Of a stretch of 64,000 nt of DNA, positions 16,579-29,081 are shown piece after piece. Numbering within the stretch: position 1 is the first letter of the stretch; each line of letters opens with the position of its first letter. Source of the stretch: Paramacrobiotus metropolitanus. Lineage: Eukaryota; Tardigrada; Eutardigrada; Parachela; Macrobiotidae. The DNA is taken from NCBI RefSeq assembly GCF_019649055.1, contig NW_026570223.1, positions 1,426,001 to 1,490,000 of the forward strand, in the 5' to 3' direction. A program made the position numbers and the translations under genes. The notes under the pieces are model-generated. The model did no database searches, was not told the DNA's origin, and saw only the letters and a list, made by a program, of their open reading frames with translations.

Positions 16579-18539
16579 ATGCTGCTTGTCAGTTCCCTGA
16601 TTATAATCCTTGTTTCGTGTATTCAGCAGTGTTACGTGTGGGCGAACTTCATAAATAACACCTGCATCGAGTAAGAAAAATATTTTTTTGTATTTTGCAA
16701 AGGTCGTTATTTAAGTGCTCCGTTACAAAATTTATTTATGTACATAGAAGGACGCATCGATTGATCACAGTTACTCGTACCTGTCAGCGTTAGTTAAGCT
16801 TTATGTACAGTAATTGCAGGCCCAACCCGCCACTGCAACGTTACATTCGTCCGTTCTTCATTCGTAAGTACCAGTAAACGCTCTCGTTCAAGGGAACTGG
16901 AAGCGAAAATTTTCTAACCATTAAAGTTCGCGATGCGGCGCGCGGCGTTATCGTGCGACGTTCATTAGTATTTGATGTACAATTCGATGAGAATCTTCAG
17001 CTGTTACCACGCATACGGCGAGTACAACACACTACATACAACTACTTACATAACTATATAATAATTTATTGTAGTCCTATAAATCGCTGGATTATCTGTG
17101 TGTACCATACCATATACAGATACTTATTATGATATAGGTCCAGAGGAACCGTGCAGCGGCCCAACTCGCGGTGACTGCGTTGATGGGGAATGCATTTGCA
17201 AAAGTTGGACGGTGAGTTCTCAGGCCGCCATCCACATTTCATCAAAAATTGTTGACATTCGCATTTTTTTCCTGCGTGTACAGGGCGAATATGATGGTGC
17301 AGAGGACACCCACGTTCGGTTCTATGGGAAATACTGCGAATGTGACAACGTCAGTTGTCCCCGGCTTAACAGGGTCATTTGTAAGTGTCCATAGCAGAAA
17401 ATAACGATAATTGTATTAAGGGTGACACTATAGCCACCCCAAACACCCGCGTTTTTTATAGCCACCCTTCTTCCGCACCCTGTTTTTTATAGGCACCCCT
17501 TTGTGCGAAAATTCACATTTTCGCACAAAGTACAGTACTTATGTATACGACGATTCAAGCTTATACGAGTACTCTACACGTTAGATACAGTTACCTCTAA
17601 AAATCTCTATGCCTTTGAAAGCCATACAACGTCAAATGGCCACAAATATGTACTGGGAAGGCGATCACTGTTACTGACGTCGCAAACATTCGAAATAAAG
17701 CGGAAATTATCGAACATGGAAGGAGAATAGTTGCGAAAGTATTGTTGAATCACGTCCTAAACCAAATTCGCAAGAAAGATCCTATCATTGGATATAATTG
17801 CTTCCGACGCGGGAAAGGTCACGAATATCACGTTAATTGCAGCAGAAAGTCGATATAAGAGTGACGGCCGAGCAAGTTGTTGGTATACGGTCAGTGTCAT
17901 CTGATCAGTCGAACAGACCCATTATTTGGGTGGAAAGGATAAGTAAAATTCATCAAGTGGTGTAGAATCAAAATTCTAAAAATTTCACGCGTTGTCCTTA
18001 ATAATTTAAAAATTTCAAAAATAAAAAAAAAACGGGTGCCTATAAAAGCCAAAATAGGGTGTTTCTATTTAATTAACAGCAGAAAAAAGTGGTTATAAAG
18101 AACAGGATGCGAAAAGGGGTGGCCATAAAAAACGCGGGTGAAAGGGGGTGGTTATAGGGATTTCCTATTATTAAACTGTGATTAATTTGGCCGACTCAAG
18201 TTGTTGAAATTCGAATGTATGCACATACGCGTAAATGTGCATGCATACACGCCCACTTTGTACCTACAGTGGCAGAACTGCAGAATCCATTAGGCAGAAC
18301 TACAGAATAAATTATCCATTATGTTGTTAACGTCGATTCATCCGTATTCAGGTGGGGGACGCGGTATTTGTGACTGTGGCAAATGCGTTTGTAATCCCCC
18401 CTGGGTTGGCAGTTTCTGCGACATAACGATGGAAAGTCTTTCGACAATGGAACGCCTCATAGCGGACGTGGCCAGAGAAAGAGCAGCGGCTAACCGGACT
18501 GACGAGGAACCGGTTTCTGGACAAAAAGAACGTGCATAG
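16579..18539 (+). CDS. small secreted protein with integrin-beta-type EGF modules
   Basis: Five exons (16579-16670, 16820-16863, 17120-17211, 17284-17380, 18352-18539) join in phase to 170 residues. Residues 1 to about 23 form a signal peptide (MLLVSSLIIILVSCIQQ). The rest carries Cys patterns of the I-EGF modules of integrin beta stalks: GDCVDGECICKSW, then YGKYCECDNVSC, then GGRGICDCGKCVCNPPWVGSFCD. YGKYCECDN is close to a signature of integrin beta I-EGF repeats. The protein has no beta-I domain, no transmembrane helix and no cytoplasmic tail, and ends in a Glu/Arg/Ala helix. It is either a stand-alone secreted EGF-type protein derived from an integrin beta gene or the remnant of one. Intact frames and splice sites argue for a real gene. 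Confidence 0.72.
17428..18157. mobile_element. 730-base TIR element in the last intron of the integrin-EGF gene
   Basis: The left end reads CTATAGCCACCCC, then CACCCGCGTTTTTTATAGCC. The right end read on the other strand is CTATAACCACCCC, then CACCCGCGTTTTTTATGGCC. The terminal inverted repeats run about 70-130 bases and contain an internal subrepeat TATAG(C/A)CACCC, seen three times on the left and three or four times on the right. There is no transposase; the interior is AT-rich. Superfamily is uncertain and the exact ends and target duplication are not resolved. Confidence 0.65.
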
Positions 18540-20141
18540 GGATTGACTTCCTGTATTTGTAAGCACCAGCATACGCATACGTACATGGTGCACGTATCGG
18601 TCTTACCTTTAATTATCGACCAGGCCCTTTTAATTTCTCTTAACATTTGGTATGGTTAAATTACGTAGGGATAGGAAGGAAGGGAGCAGGAAGAGCATAT
18701 TTATAAAATCAAAATTTATTGATTACAGTAATATTAATAAGGATTTTTCCTTTTCCAAGTTCGCGTGCTGGATAAGCATCATTATGATTCATGAATATTT
18801 TGCGCATGTTTGCAAATATTTCTAGCATATTATACCTCGACACAATGATAGCGACCGTGATAGACTGCTGTTAAACCAATATGGCAAAAAAAACTCTGCG
18901 AATGAGTTAACTGTCAAGCGGTATGCTTACGGTATAATCTAACAAATCATTATGAAATAAATTTCCACAATGCTGCTGACTCGTCGCACTTTTGTGCGTT
19001 ACACGGCTAACACGTCTGACAGAATAAGCTAGTCAAAATTCAATAAAGAAAAGAATTTCATCACTGAACAACGGATTACGTCGGTAAGAAAAACTTAAAT
19101 GCGCTCTGCACCCAGCGTGTTGGTTCTGACAAACAGTGATCTGCTAATTATCACGATTTGATCACAGTAAAAAAGCACTCTGCGTCATCGATTCCTAATG
19201 CAAAAAATTATACTTTTTTACGTTGAATAAATCGTGATCATGAGATGCAGTGGTCGACTAATGAATACTATATAGTAACAATAATAAAACGGGTTGCAAA
19301 CGTGCTAGGGAAGACATGATTCCAGAGCGCATTCGTAATTGCATAACATTTTTTAGCCGCATTAGGAAAAGCTTAATAAAAATGTTGTTCTGTAAATAAC
19401 TTGATGCCTGACTGACTGGCCGTTATGCAGTCGCGACGCAGATATATATACAGTAAATATTACATAAAAGCAAGTAACTATTACACTGGCCGCAAAATTA
19501 AAAGGTCAGTGACACAAAATATCTCAGAGGGATAATTTTGTTAATTGCTCTGACAGCATTAAAATCGGCCTACGTACGTGTTCTCGTACATTTTGTATCT
19601 ACATCGTAACACAATGTAGCTGCTTAAAGTACGTAAGCCGGTACTATTCTATACAACAACAAGTGTGATATTTGTATGTTCATTTATGTGCAGTTGTGCA
19701 CCACTTGTCTTTGCGTTTCACGGTCAGTACAGACCAATTATCGTGTTACATAAAAGACACAACCGCCGATCTCTTGTTATCTTTACATCAGTTTACATCA
19801 CCGAGAGCAGCTTGAGCGAGACACACTTATTGTACTGGCACAACAACAGCGCACACCGGAAGATGACAACGCAACGCAAAGAGCATGATGTACGCTAATT
19901 ACGGCAATTTTTCGTCAGGAAAATCTTCAAAATAATCTAGGTTGACGGATGGTTAGGCGGCTGAGCATTTTTAACAAACCTGGGTCACGCGTTTCTGTTG
20001 ACAATGAAAAGTGTTAGCCAATACTACAAGAACTTAATCTGGACATGAACGTAAACTGTACACTGTTAATCATGCTGTAATTGTACTCCCTTATGCATGC
20101 GGTTAATAATTAATTTTATATTTGTTTTGTTTAATTGAATT
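18540..20141. other. AT-rich intergenic DNA
   Basis: I see no supported gene, repeat array or mobile element. The first ~100 bases are the likely 3' UTR of the integrin-EGF gene. The last ~100 bases before 20,142 are the AT-rich leader of paralog A. Confidence 0.4.
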
Positions 20142-23100
20142 ATGGATCTGATGCAAGTGTGGCGACATTCGGAGACAATTTATATAGCTTTATGTTTATA
20201 TGTTTCCCAGATTTCGGCTTATTACAAAAAGGTCAATTGTTATGGTAAGAATTACCGAACATTGGACATTTGCGTGCATGTTGCAATAAATGTAATTCCA
20301 AACGAATTGGCCCAACGTTTTGGCGGGGCCGGAATAAAAATCTTGAATTCCCACCCACAGGAACCGGAGACTGTATTATGATTCTCAATACCGGTGGCAT
20401 GTCGGATGACCAGTCCAGATGGGTAATGGAATGTCACGATGGTACGACTCACAATCTAAATAATAGCAAATTCATTAGAAGTTTAAAATTTATTCTATAT
20501 TTAACTTGATTTTTGCTATTGAGCCTTTCATAGCAAAGCAGTAACAGTAAATAAAGTATCACCAATAATTTAGCATAAAGCGCTACTAGAACAGAAATAA
20601 TCCATGTAACAAGGTTTCTAGTAACGGCGGCCCTCAGCCTTTGCACAATTTTTTCGCAGCAAAACCTTTAAAATTCAAACAAAATCTGTTATTTTTCATT
20701 TCGCCAGATCTTCTGACACTGCATTTGAAATAAATCGGTTGTAGGCTGTAGCATATACAGTAGGCCGCAACTAATAACGCATAACATTATGATTATAGCT
20801 TCGTACACGTAATGCAGCCAAATACCAACGGTGCAAAGAAAAGGCTTTGTGACAATATGTTTTCTCTATATCAGCGCGCATAAAATTGTAATTTTTAAAT
20901 TGTTTTTGGATACGTATCTTAATAATACTACTCATCTTTTAATGCATGTACAACATTTTAATTTTTTCCGCCATGACGTTCTGTTTAACAGGTGAGGCTG
21001 CCATTGGATTCTATGCCGCAGGCGACTACGTCGCGCCATCCTGTAAGATCTTTTCGTTTTCGGAAGTTCTTAAGACTTTTCGGCAAAAGTAATGTGTATG
21101 TGGTAGTCCAGTAAGTAGTGCTATTTTTGAAGAGGATATTAACGTTTTATACAAGGTACATCTTTTTGAGCTGCCTTTCTTGTCAAAGCAAACTGAGGCT
21201 TACTTGTGGGTAGTAATGAACCTGCAGTGTTTTAAGCAAGTTACATTTTCATTTAAGATATGTGGTGCAAATTCGTGTTTCCCATGAAAAAGCCATCTGG
21301 AGGACTTTATCCTTATTACGATTATTGTAATGTTCGGTGAGTGCCACTTAAGCACTACAAGGCCAATCCTCGTTGAAAAAATCGCTTTTATGGATACATC
21401 GTATCTGCCGTACTCTAATTTTAATTTTGGTGCACTTGTTGTTAGACCTGTTTTGCTTCACCAGGCAAACTACTTTTGCAAACGCATAAAGACCCACTAA
21501 TGTGCTTTGGCAAAGCTACATTATATTTTAAATTCCCGCGATCTTGATTAAAAACTCTAAGGCTGAAAAGTTTAAAAATTCTTATCTGTACTCGTATTCG
21601 TCCACATACCTTGCACGCTGTACGGAAGTGCTCCACCGGCAACCCTAATCCAAGCGTAATCGTAAGAGGATAATGTAAGTGTAACGTATTTATTGCAGAG
21701 ATCTCACTACAGGAGCACCTACGGCGGTCGGTGTATCAGGAGACGAATTCTACTGCTATGACAAATATTATCCAATTGACACATACGATACTTTTGTAAC
21801 AGGTGCGAAGCTAAAATTACATCATTTTAATTAACACGATCCATAGACACCTACAAAACATACCGGTATTTGTTGTCCACAAACCATACATAATGTTTGG
21901 TTGTCGTCGGCTGCTGTTTCCTTTAATTTGCTAGTACTACTATCCCTTGATGCAGCTAAAAATGTAGGAAGTAACATCTTTGCGGCTGTTAAATTTGTTT
22001 GATTTCAGCCTATCTTTATCCCAATGTCTACTACAGAACGGGAATACTCGGCCAGAGTCTGGTTGTAAGTCGGGAGTCCTATAAATGCTGTAAGTTACGG
22101 CTATCTGCAGCTTTAAATTTGTGCATACGATACAATCCGAAACGTTTACAAAGATCGCAACCTGGGAACCCGTTGCGTATAATTTCGGTATCAGCATTAT
22201 ATTAATTATATACTCGTACATATAAACATGAATCGTTTTGATACATACATGTATCGTGCTTTAGGCAAACTGCCCCTTGGGTACCACTTGGACTACTCTC
22301 GGTGTATGTATAAATACAGTCATGACAAGTAAGAACCGAATGAATGACTTTATTACGTGTACTGCCACATATTCCCTGATTGCAGCGGCTGTTAATTAAG
22401 GCAACAGCCTTTAAGTGTTTTTTAGCCACAGTTTATACAGACTTTCCTGAATGTTTTGCTCTTTGCCAGTAAACGTTTTTACTTGTACAGGTGGGGAGAG
22501 CATTATGACGAAAATCAAATGTTCCTAATGAAATGCGATAGAGATCATTTGATGACAGGTGAGCTGTGGAGTCACATGTACGTTGTACAGATACATTAAC
22601 CACAAGCATGCTTTTAACACCTGTGCACCATTTCTTTCAAATTACGATCGCTTAAAGATTCAGTTGCTTCAGCTATACCGAATAAACATACTGGGCATTA
22701 CGGACAGAGTTGCACTCTCCCACTAAGTCTCACAAAGTTAATAAGTTAGTGAACTTGTATTCTCCGTCATACAGCAGTACAAGAACGCAAATAAATATTT
22801 TGTACTAAGCTAGCTGGTTTAAAGCTCGTAGAATTAGCCTGCTTAAGTATTTGTTTTTTAATTTGATTAATACAGGGATCGGCAAAGCTGAAGGTCCAAA
22901 TGACAGCTCAGCGCATTACGTATGGATACAAGTAAGCCAACTGAAAACATGAACTGTTGCATACCTACATATGTATACGAGTATCTATATACTGTAATTA
23001 CATAAGAATAAAAATGTGCCGGTAATGAGAACATTGTATTTCACAGTGTTGTCCGTTTTTCTACAACATGGATTATGTTCCCCTGTATGCAACAGCAAAT

Positions 23101-23178
23101 GCCACTTTCCATCAACAAGCTGCTGCTGGTGCCGGACCACGTCCTTACAATACTAACTATTCTAAACCAAAATACTGA
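20142..23178 (+). CDS. secreted Cys-rich protein, unrecognised family, paralog A
   Basis: Ten exons (20142-20244, 20361-20441, 20992-21042, 21258-21336, 21699-21802, 22009-22089, 22265-22328, 22491-22558, 22876-22931, 23047-23178) join in phase to 272 residues with GT-AG introns. A signal peptide (about 1-26) precedes a mature part with about twelve Cys, including two CC pairs. Landmarks shared with the paralogs are GTGDCI, WVMECHDG, MWCKFVFPMKKPSGG, YPYYDYCNVR, YCYDKYYP, DTYDTFVT, YKYSHDK, GEHYDEN, MKCDRDHLMTGIG and QCCPFFY. The mature protein is rich in Tyr, Asp and aromatic residues and is likely a disulfide-bonded globular extracellular protein. I do not recognise a known domain and assign no function. 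It is the first of four copies on this strand. Confidence 0.85.
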
Positions 23179-25236
23179 GATCTCTAATTAAACACTCCAA
23201 AATTGTTACTGCGCTTGTTCCCGCTGGTGACGCTTATTAGAAAGCTGCAAATTGTTTGTTTTGTTTTATAATGGCGGCACAAGAACTGATTGTTATTCTG
23301 GTTTAGAAATAGATTTTTTCGTACTATGTGTTTGGTAAGTTTAAGCGAGTGGTGTTGTTCCAAAGTGGGTTTACCGGTACTACGTATACAACTAAAATTT
23401 TTTATGACTGCCTGCAGCTGTTTATGGTACGCATTGTATATTTCTACTTATATTTTAAAAATTAATGATATTATGATTTCTAAGAGCTTATCAATTATAA
23501 TTGTATTTCATTACTCACAGTAGTGATTAATGCACCCTGTGTATACAGATGTTTAGATAAGTTGTCTGGCTATAAGTGTTAATGTCGAGAAATTAAATCT
23601 GATTCTCTAAATATGTACATAGCGCCCTCAACGCGGAAAAGTAGTAAACTATCATTGAATCTAGACTGAGTGAAAATATATGCAATACATACGGCATACT
23701 CGTACTCATAGTGTTGCAAGGAACCAGGAAAAGGTCATATTTAAGTCGATAATATCAGTGATTCCACTGCAGCCATGATTTCAGATGGAAGTGTACCGTT
23801 GCCGTCCTTCGTGCACACGCTGTTCCGGTATACAATGTGACATGGGTGTCCTTTAGTTCTTCAGCATTACGGTTGCCAATGTCAACTTCAACAGCAGTTT
23901 TATGGAACGAATCTCTTCTTGTAATTTGGCAAACTACTAAAAGCAGTTCACGAACAAAAACTACTTACTAAATCAAAGCGGTGGGATGGAAAATTTTGGC
24001 TTACCAATCGTGTAAGGAATCTGGATACCGATACTACAGTACTTTAGAATATATTGGTGGAAATTTTATAAGGTCAGTAGGTAGAAGTGTACGAAATCAT
24101 TCGGTCACACTAACTATAAAAACAATTTCCGCTTACCATTTCAGTACTCGTAGTCACCAAATGATGTCCATATGTCGATACTGCCAAGCCGAAAAATATC
24201 ACGCAGAGTGTGACATACAGTAACTGCAGATAATCTGATCAATTAAATCCATGCAGGTGGTGTTTCGCACAAAACGCGATGTTCCATGATGATTTCCGTC
24301 ACATTGAATTGTTGTAACTCACATGGTTATTAATAATTATAACATTTATAGCGCAAACTATTTCCACTGTTAAAAAATCTGTACAATAATTTAAGCAGCG
24401 CGACCAGAATATTTACTCTAGAAGAAACATAAACTTGACACAAGAAGGCACGGATATCCAGAGCAGCTTCGTAGGTATACCTACAGAATTAAAGCCGCTC
24501 AAATCAATCCGCAAAACTATACGCAGTCAAGGTTTCATGCTGTTGCAAAAACATTGAAAGGTCAGTTACTGTACATATTAACCTAAAGGCATTTTAACGT
24601 TAATTAAACATGGCTGACAGTGGTTAACGTTGTTTTTTTACAGGCTTGCAGCGTAAGGTTAATATGTCACAAGAAAAGTCTCTTGTTTACGAATCTTCCT
24701 TTTACATACGCCATCATATACATTTTCATTATTAATATTATTGTCGATCAATTTTGCTCGATCGATCACCAAGTGAGACACACTAACCGTGCGAATATCG
24801 CGCCGGAAGGTGTCAAAAAGCTTAATATGACGCTAGAAACAAGAATTTTCTCGCTAATATTTGCCAAAAAAATTGAGGTTGCGAGATGTAAAGTTACAAA
24901 ACTGTCGATAATTTGGGTCACACTCCATAAGCTGCTAATAATTCTGCTGTTGAAAAACAATAGAAATAGTCAAATTTGTAAACAGCGAAGGCGTCCTCGG
25001 CAGTATTTGAAGCGTGCCTACAAATTAGGACAATATTAATAATGAGTTTCCGCCAGTCCAAAATAGACTGAACAGTTGTCGGTTTGACCCTTTTCCATTA
25101 CGACGGTCTGACGCAATCTTCTTCTTGTGCTACACCGTATTTTGCGTAAGCCTTTCTTGATCTGAACTGCATTGTACTTACGATTTTACTTACATAATAG
25201 TTATCTTGTCTGTAATACTTACTACAAAACGTTCTC
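23179..25236. other. AT-rich intergenic DNA between paralogs A and B
   Basis: I see no supported gene. Open stretches here (for example 24620-25039) lack signal peptide, family landmarks or consistent splice partners and are Ile/Asn/Lys-rich as expected of random AT-rich DNA. Confidence 0.4.
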
Positions 25237-27814
25237 ATGGATTTAATAGAATTATGGAAATTTTTTAAGCTAGCATACGCAACAATTGCTCTGTATTTCG
25301 GCCAAGCAGAGTCTTATTATAAAAAAGATACATGTTATGGTAAGATTGCAAATGCACGGCTTTAATTTCGTATGCGCAACAACCGTAGATAGTAGAATGC
25401 TGAAGATAGTAGCGCTTAACTTTATAAATGATACTTTACGTCTGGATTGCTTTTGTTGTTTAATTTTCAGGAACAGGAGACTGTATTCTCCTAGCGAACG
25501 CCGGTGGATTAGCAGATGACCAGTCGAGATGGTTGATGGAATGCCATGATGGTTTGTTTGACAGTATTACACATATATGCGTATATCGACAGTTTGACCG
25601 TATTATGTATCGGCATGTCTGGAAAAATTGGTTTTAGCATGAAAATAACAATGAATTTAGATCATGATGTGCTAGTCTAGTTTAACTGTGAATTTTGTGT
25701 ACTTTACTCTCGCAGTTAAAATTTTGCTCTGCGCCATGCGTTTGATAGCATAGCTATGTACCTGTATTTTCCCATGTTACTTGTAAGTATATGAACGCCG
25801 TTTTTTGCCATATTTACTGATGAGGTCACAAATTATAAAACTTAACAAAAACCAAAATTATCTTAATTTCTTGGTATAGACCACACATTGAATGGGTTGC
25901 AGGTGAAGCGGCCATCGGATTCTATGCGGTTGGAGATTATTTTAATCCTTCTTGTGAGTAGTCCTACCGCAAACTTGCCAAATTATCTAAAATATGGAAG
26001 CCGAGTAAGCGGACCTCTGTTTAACAGTACAGATCCTTGTTGTTTTTAAGATATGTGGTGCAAATTCATGTTTCCCATGAAGAAGCCAGCCGGAGGAATG
26101 TATCCTTATTATGATTACTGCAACGTTCGGTCAGTATTAACTGTTATAACGCGATATCATAATATACTGACGTGAATTGTTGTAAACACATATTTAATTT
26201 TATTTTGTACTTGCATTGCAGTCGCTTTTCGTTCAATAACGTGCGCCAAAATATATTTATAAGTTATATGTCATTCCTAGCTGATCTGTGATCTGTTTAA
26301 AACTGTTTAAAAATAAATCTGTTTAAAACTGTTTTACAGATTAAAACATTTGTATGTTACATATTTACAATAATATACGTTTAATTAGCTGCGCTAATTT
26401 CAGAGATTTAACAGCAGGAGCACCGGCACTTGTTGGTCAGAAATCCATGGAATTTTACTGCTACGACAAATACTATCCTTTGGACACGTATGACACGTTT
26501 GTAACTGGTAATACTAATTGGGTGCAAAGCGTATTATATTCCTTAAATGTTAATATTACAAAAGCCATGTAAGGTGATCCTTTTACCTATCTGTACGGTA
26601 TAGCGAACAAATTCAAATACAGCATAAAAAATTAAGATAAGCGTTATTTTCGCTTTGTCATAATACGTATTTGTTGAAGTTAGTTCTTTGAAAACAGCGT
26701 ATATGTTGCCCAGCGCATACTATCGAACCGGAATTGCAGCAACTGCAAACATTTTTGTCTCCACCACTAGGGAGTCTTACAAATGTTGTAAGTGACACTG
26801 TAATGTGTTGTACAGGGAAGCTGATTAAACATACCTCATGTTATGAATACGATACACCACCTATATATTATACTGTTTACTACGATTTTCAATAATTATT
26901 GTATTTTTTGTATTATTAAATTTATGTCTTTTTGTCTTACGTAACCGTCGTTTGACAATGGCAGCAACATTAAGTTACTGGCATGCAGAGCAATCAAACG
27001 CGTGATTATTTGAGTAAAATGCAAGGTTTATTTTGTTCTAAATGTCATGTAATTATAGTTTTTATCTCTGCAAATTTTCTGTTTGACAGGCCGGTTACCG
27101 CAAGGATACCACGTGGATTATTCTCGCTGCATGTACAAATACAGTCATGACAAGTAAGGTTACCGCCGTTTGTGACTTTAATTTACCATAATAATATAAG
27201 GAATTTACTGCATCAAATATATCTATCTTTCCCGAAGTCAATATAGAATGTTATTAACTGTGAATTTTATGATTGTAGCTGTAAAAAATGTATACGTTAG
27301 CATTTGGCATAAATTGATGCAAATTTGTTCAATTTAGATATGGAGAGCATTATGACGAAAATCAGATGTTTTTAATGAAATGCGAAAAAGACCACGTTAT
27401 GACAGGTACGGTATATAAATAGTTAGAACGCGCAACATCGCATGAGTAATTACTGTACTTATAATTAACGCATTTCCTGTAAGCTAACAAAAGACTTTCT
27501 TTACATATTTATGTAACGTATGTATGCTACATCTGGACAGGCATTGGAAAAGCGGAGGGCCCATGGGATTCGTACACGCATCTTGTTTGGATACAGGTAT
27601 ATTATATATGTAATCAATTCACAAACGTGTTAAAAAATCTTATTACGGACTATTAGGCTTTGTGCGCAGGATACGTTGACTTGGTCCTTAATTACAGTGT
27701 TGTCCATTGTTTTACAACACGGATTACGTTCCTTTGTACGCAACCGCCAACCTTACCCTGCACGAGGCTGCTGGACTGCATCCGTATAAGCCGTATTCGA
27801 AGCCGAAATACTGA
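25237..27814 (+). CDS. secreted Cys-rich protein, unrecognised family, paralog B
   Basis: Ten exons (25237-25339, 25471-25551, 25903-25953, 26051-26129, 26404-26507, 26698-26787, 27090-27153, 27338-27405, 27541-27596, 27698-27814) give 270 residues. Intron positions and phases match paralog A exactly, and most exon lengths are identical (103, 81, 51, 79, 104, then 64, 68, 56). The start MDLIELWKFFKLAYATIALY mirrors the A start (MDLMQVW) and gives a signal peptide. All family Cys landmarks are kept (GTGDCI, MECHDG, MWCKFMFPMKKPAGG, YYDYCNVR, YCYDKYYP, KCCR, CMYKYSHDK, KCEKDHVMTGIG, QCCPLFYN). A and B are the closest pair and form one subfamily, sharing the ~104-base exon 5 with its Ala/Gly-rich insert. 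Function unknown. Confidence 0.85.
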
Positions 27815-29081
27815 TTCAATTACAGGGCGCACTGCAGGAACCGTGGCGAAATTACATAACAGGAATCGATTTGCAAAAAATAGTTTCTACGTTGATCTGT
27901 CATTCTGTTGCTGAAGCGTTCTGTGATATTTTTGGTTGATTGTTTATTATTGGGGCACCTTTTTTTAAATTGTGCAAACGGCTTCAGCTAACATTTCTGC
28001 AGTATTCTGCTCAAAGAAATCCTTTTTGGTACATTCACTACGATCACGGTGGCCGCATGCAGCGGCTGGTAAACTCACTAATCTGTCAAATTAACCGATT
28101 CATCAGTCGCATTTTTTACTGATGTTAAAATAAAATCATTATAAATAGGTAATCGCATTTCGAGATTATAATACAGCTCAATCACTTACAATCTTTGTGG
28201 GGTATCGCAAGATGATTTGCCGGATGGAGCAGAGGTGGACCGGCTTCCGATTTGCTCGAGTGATACAGCTCGAGCAGCTGCTCGGACCACAAGCTGCGAT
28301 TAAAGAGAAAATTTCAAAAAGCGAATCTTTTTGTAAATGTCATATATGCAGTTGCATAAACAATTTAACATAGACTACCGGTATGTAACAGGTTAATGCA
28401 GATAAAGCAGTATAGATGCGATCTGGAAAAAATTCAGAAAGCAGCTCACATTTTACTGCACACTACATTACTCCTCCGTCTCCAGAATTTCTCCTCAAGA
28501 AATTTTATGGTTGTCTTCTCTTCTAAATTTAGGCTACGTAATCTTCGGTGGCAAAGATCTGTATACTGTATACAAATTTTGGTTGGTTCAGTTTTTGAAT
28601 CTGTTGCTCGGCGCTGGCGCTGGGCTTTGTGGTACGACTAGTTAATAACTATTTTCAATAAACGGACAAAACTATATCTTAACTGGTACAAGATATTCTC
28701 ATACTACTTTTCATCTATGAGCTGTTACTATAATAAAAGCGTGGCACCCCGTGATTGTATTGCGTTAAATTGTACTCATTATGCTAGTATAATCAAACAG
28801 ACAGCGATGCATTCAGAATCACGATACTGCTAATTATTGGATCGTATTGTATCAAAGCAGAAAGCATAACGAAGGTCATATCTGGGTAGCGATATCGATC
28901 TTAGCATGCGCATAAAAGAATATATGCCGCTCCTTCTGAATGTTAGTATCATTTTGCTTAAAGAGGATGCTGCACGATTAGAATACTGCATGAAGGTCAT
29001 CTGTTACAATATAATTTTACTAAATAGTCTAAAACAACACTTCTGCGTCTTGTATCTTTTAGCGGAGTATTTGGTTTTGTA
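27815..29081. other. intergenic, one orphan minus-strand exon candidate
   Basis: This is mostly AT-rich DNA. At 28293-28190 on the minus strand a 104-base segment, open in all three frames, is bounded by a strong acceptor (pyrimidine tract then CGCAG) and a perfect donor (GTAAGT). One frame reads LWSEQLLELYHSSKSEAG and onward. I found no convincing partner exon, so it is listed as a candidate exon or gene relic only. Confidence 0.35.

Noticed and set aside
24620-25039. A 139-codon plus-strand frame between paralogs A and B
   Set aside because: Its composition is that of AT-rich random sequence, with no signal peptide, domain or family landmark.
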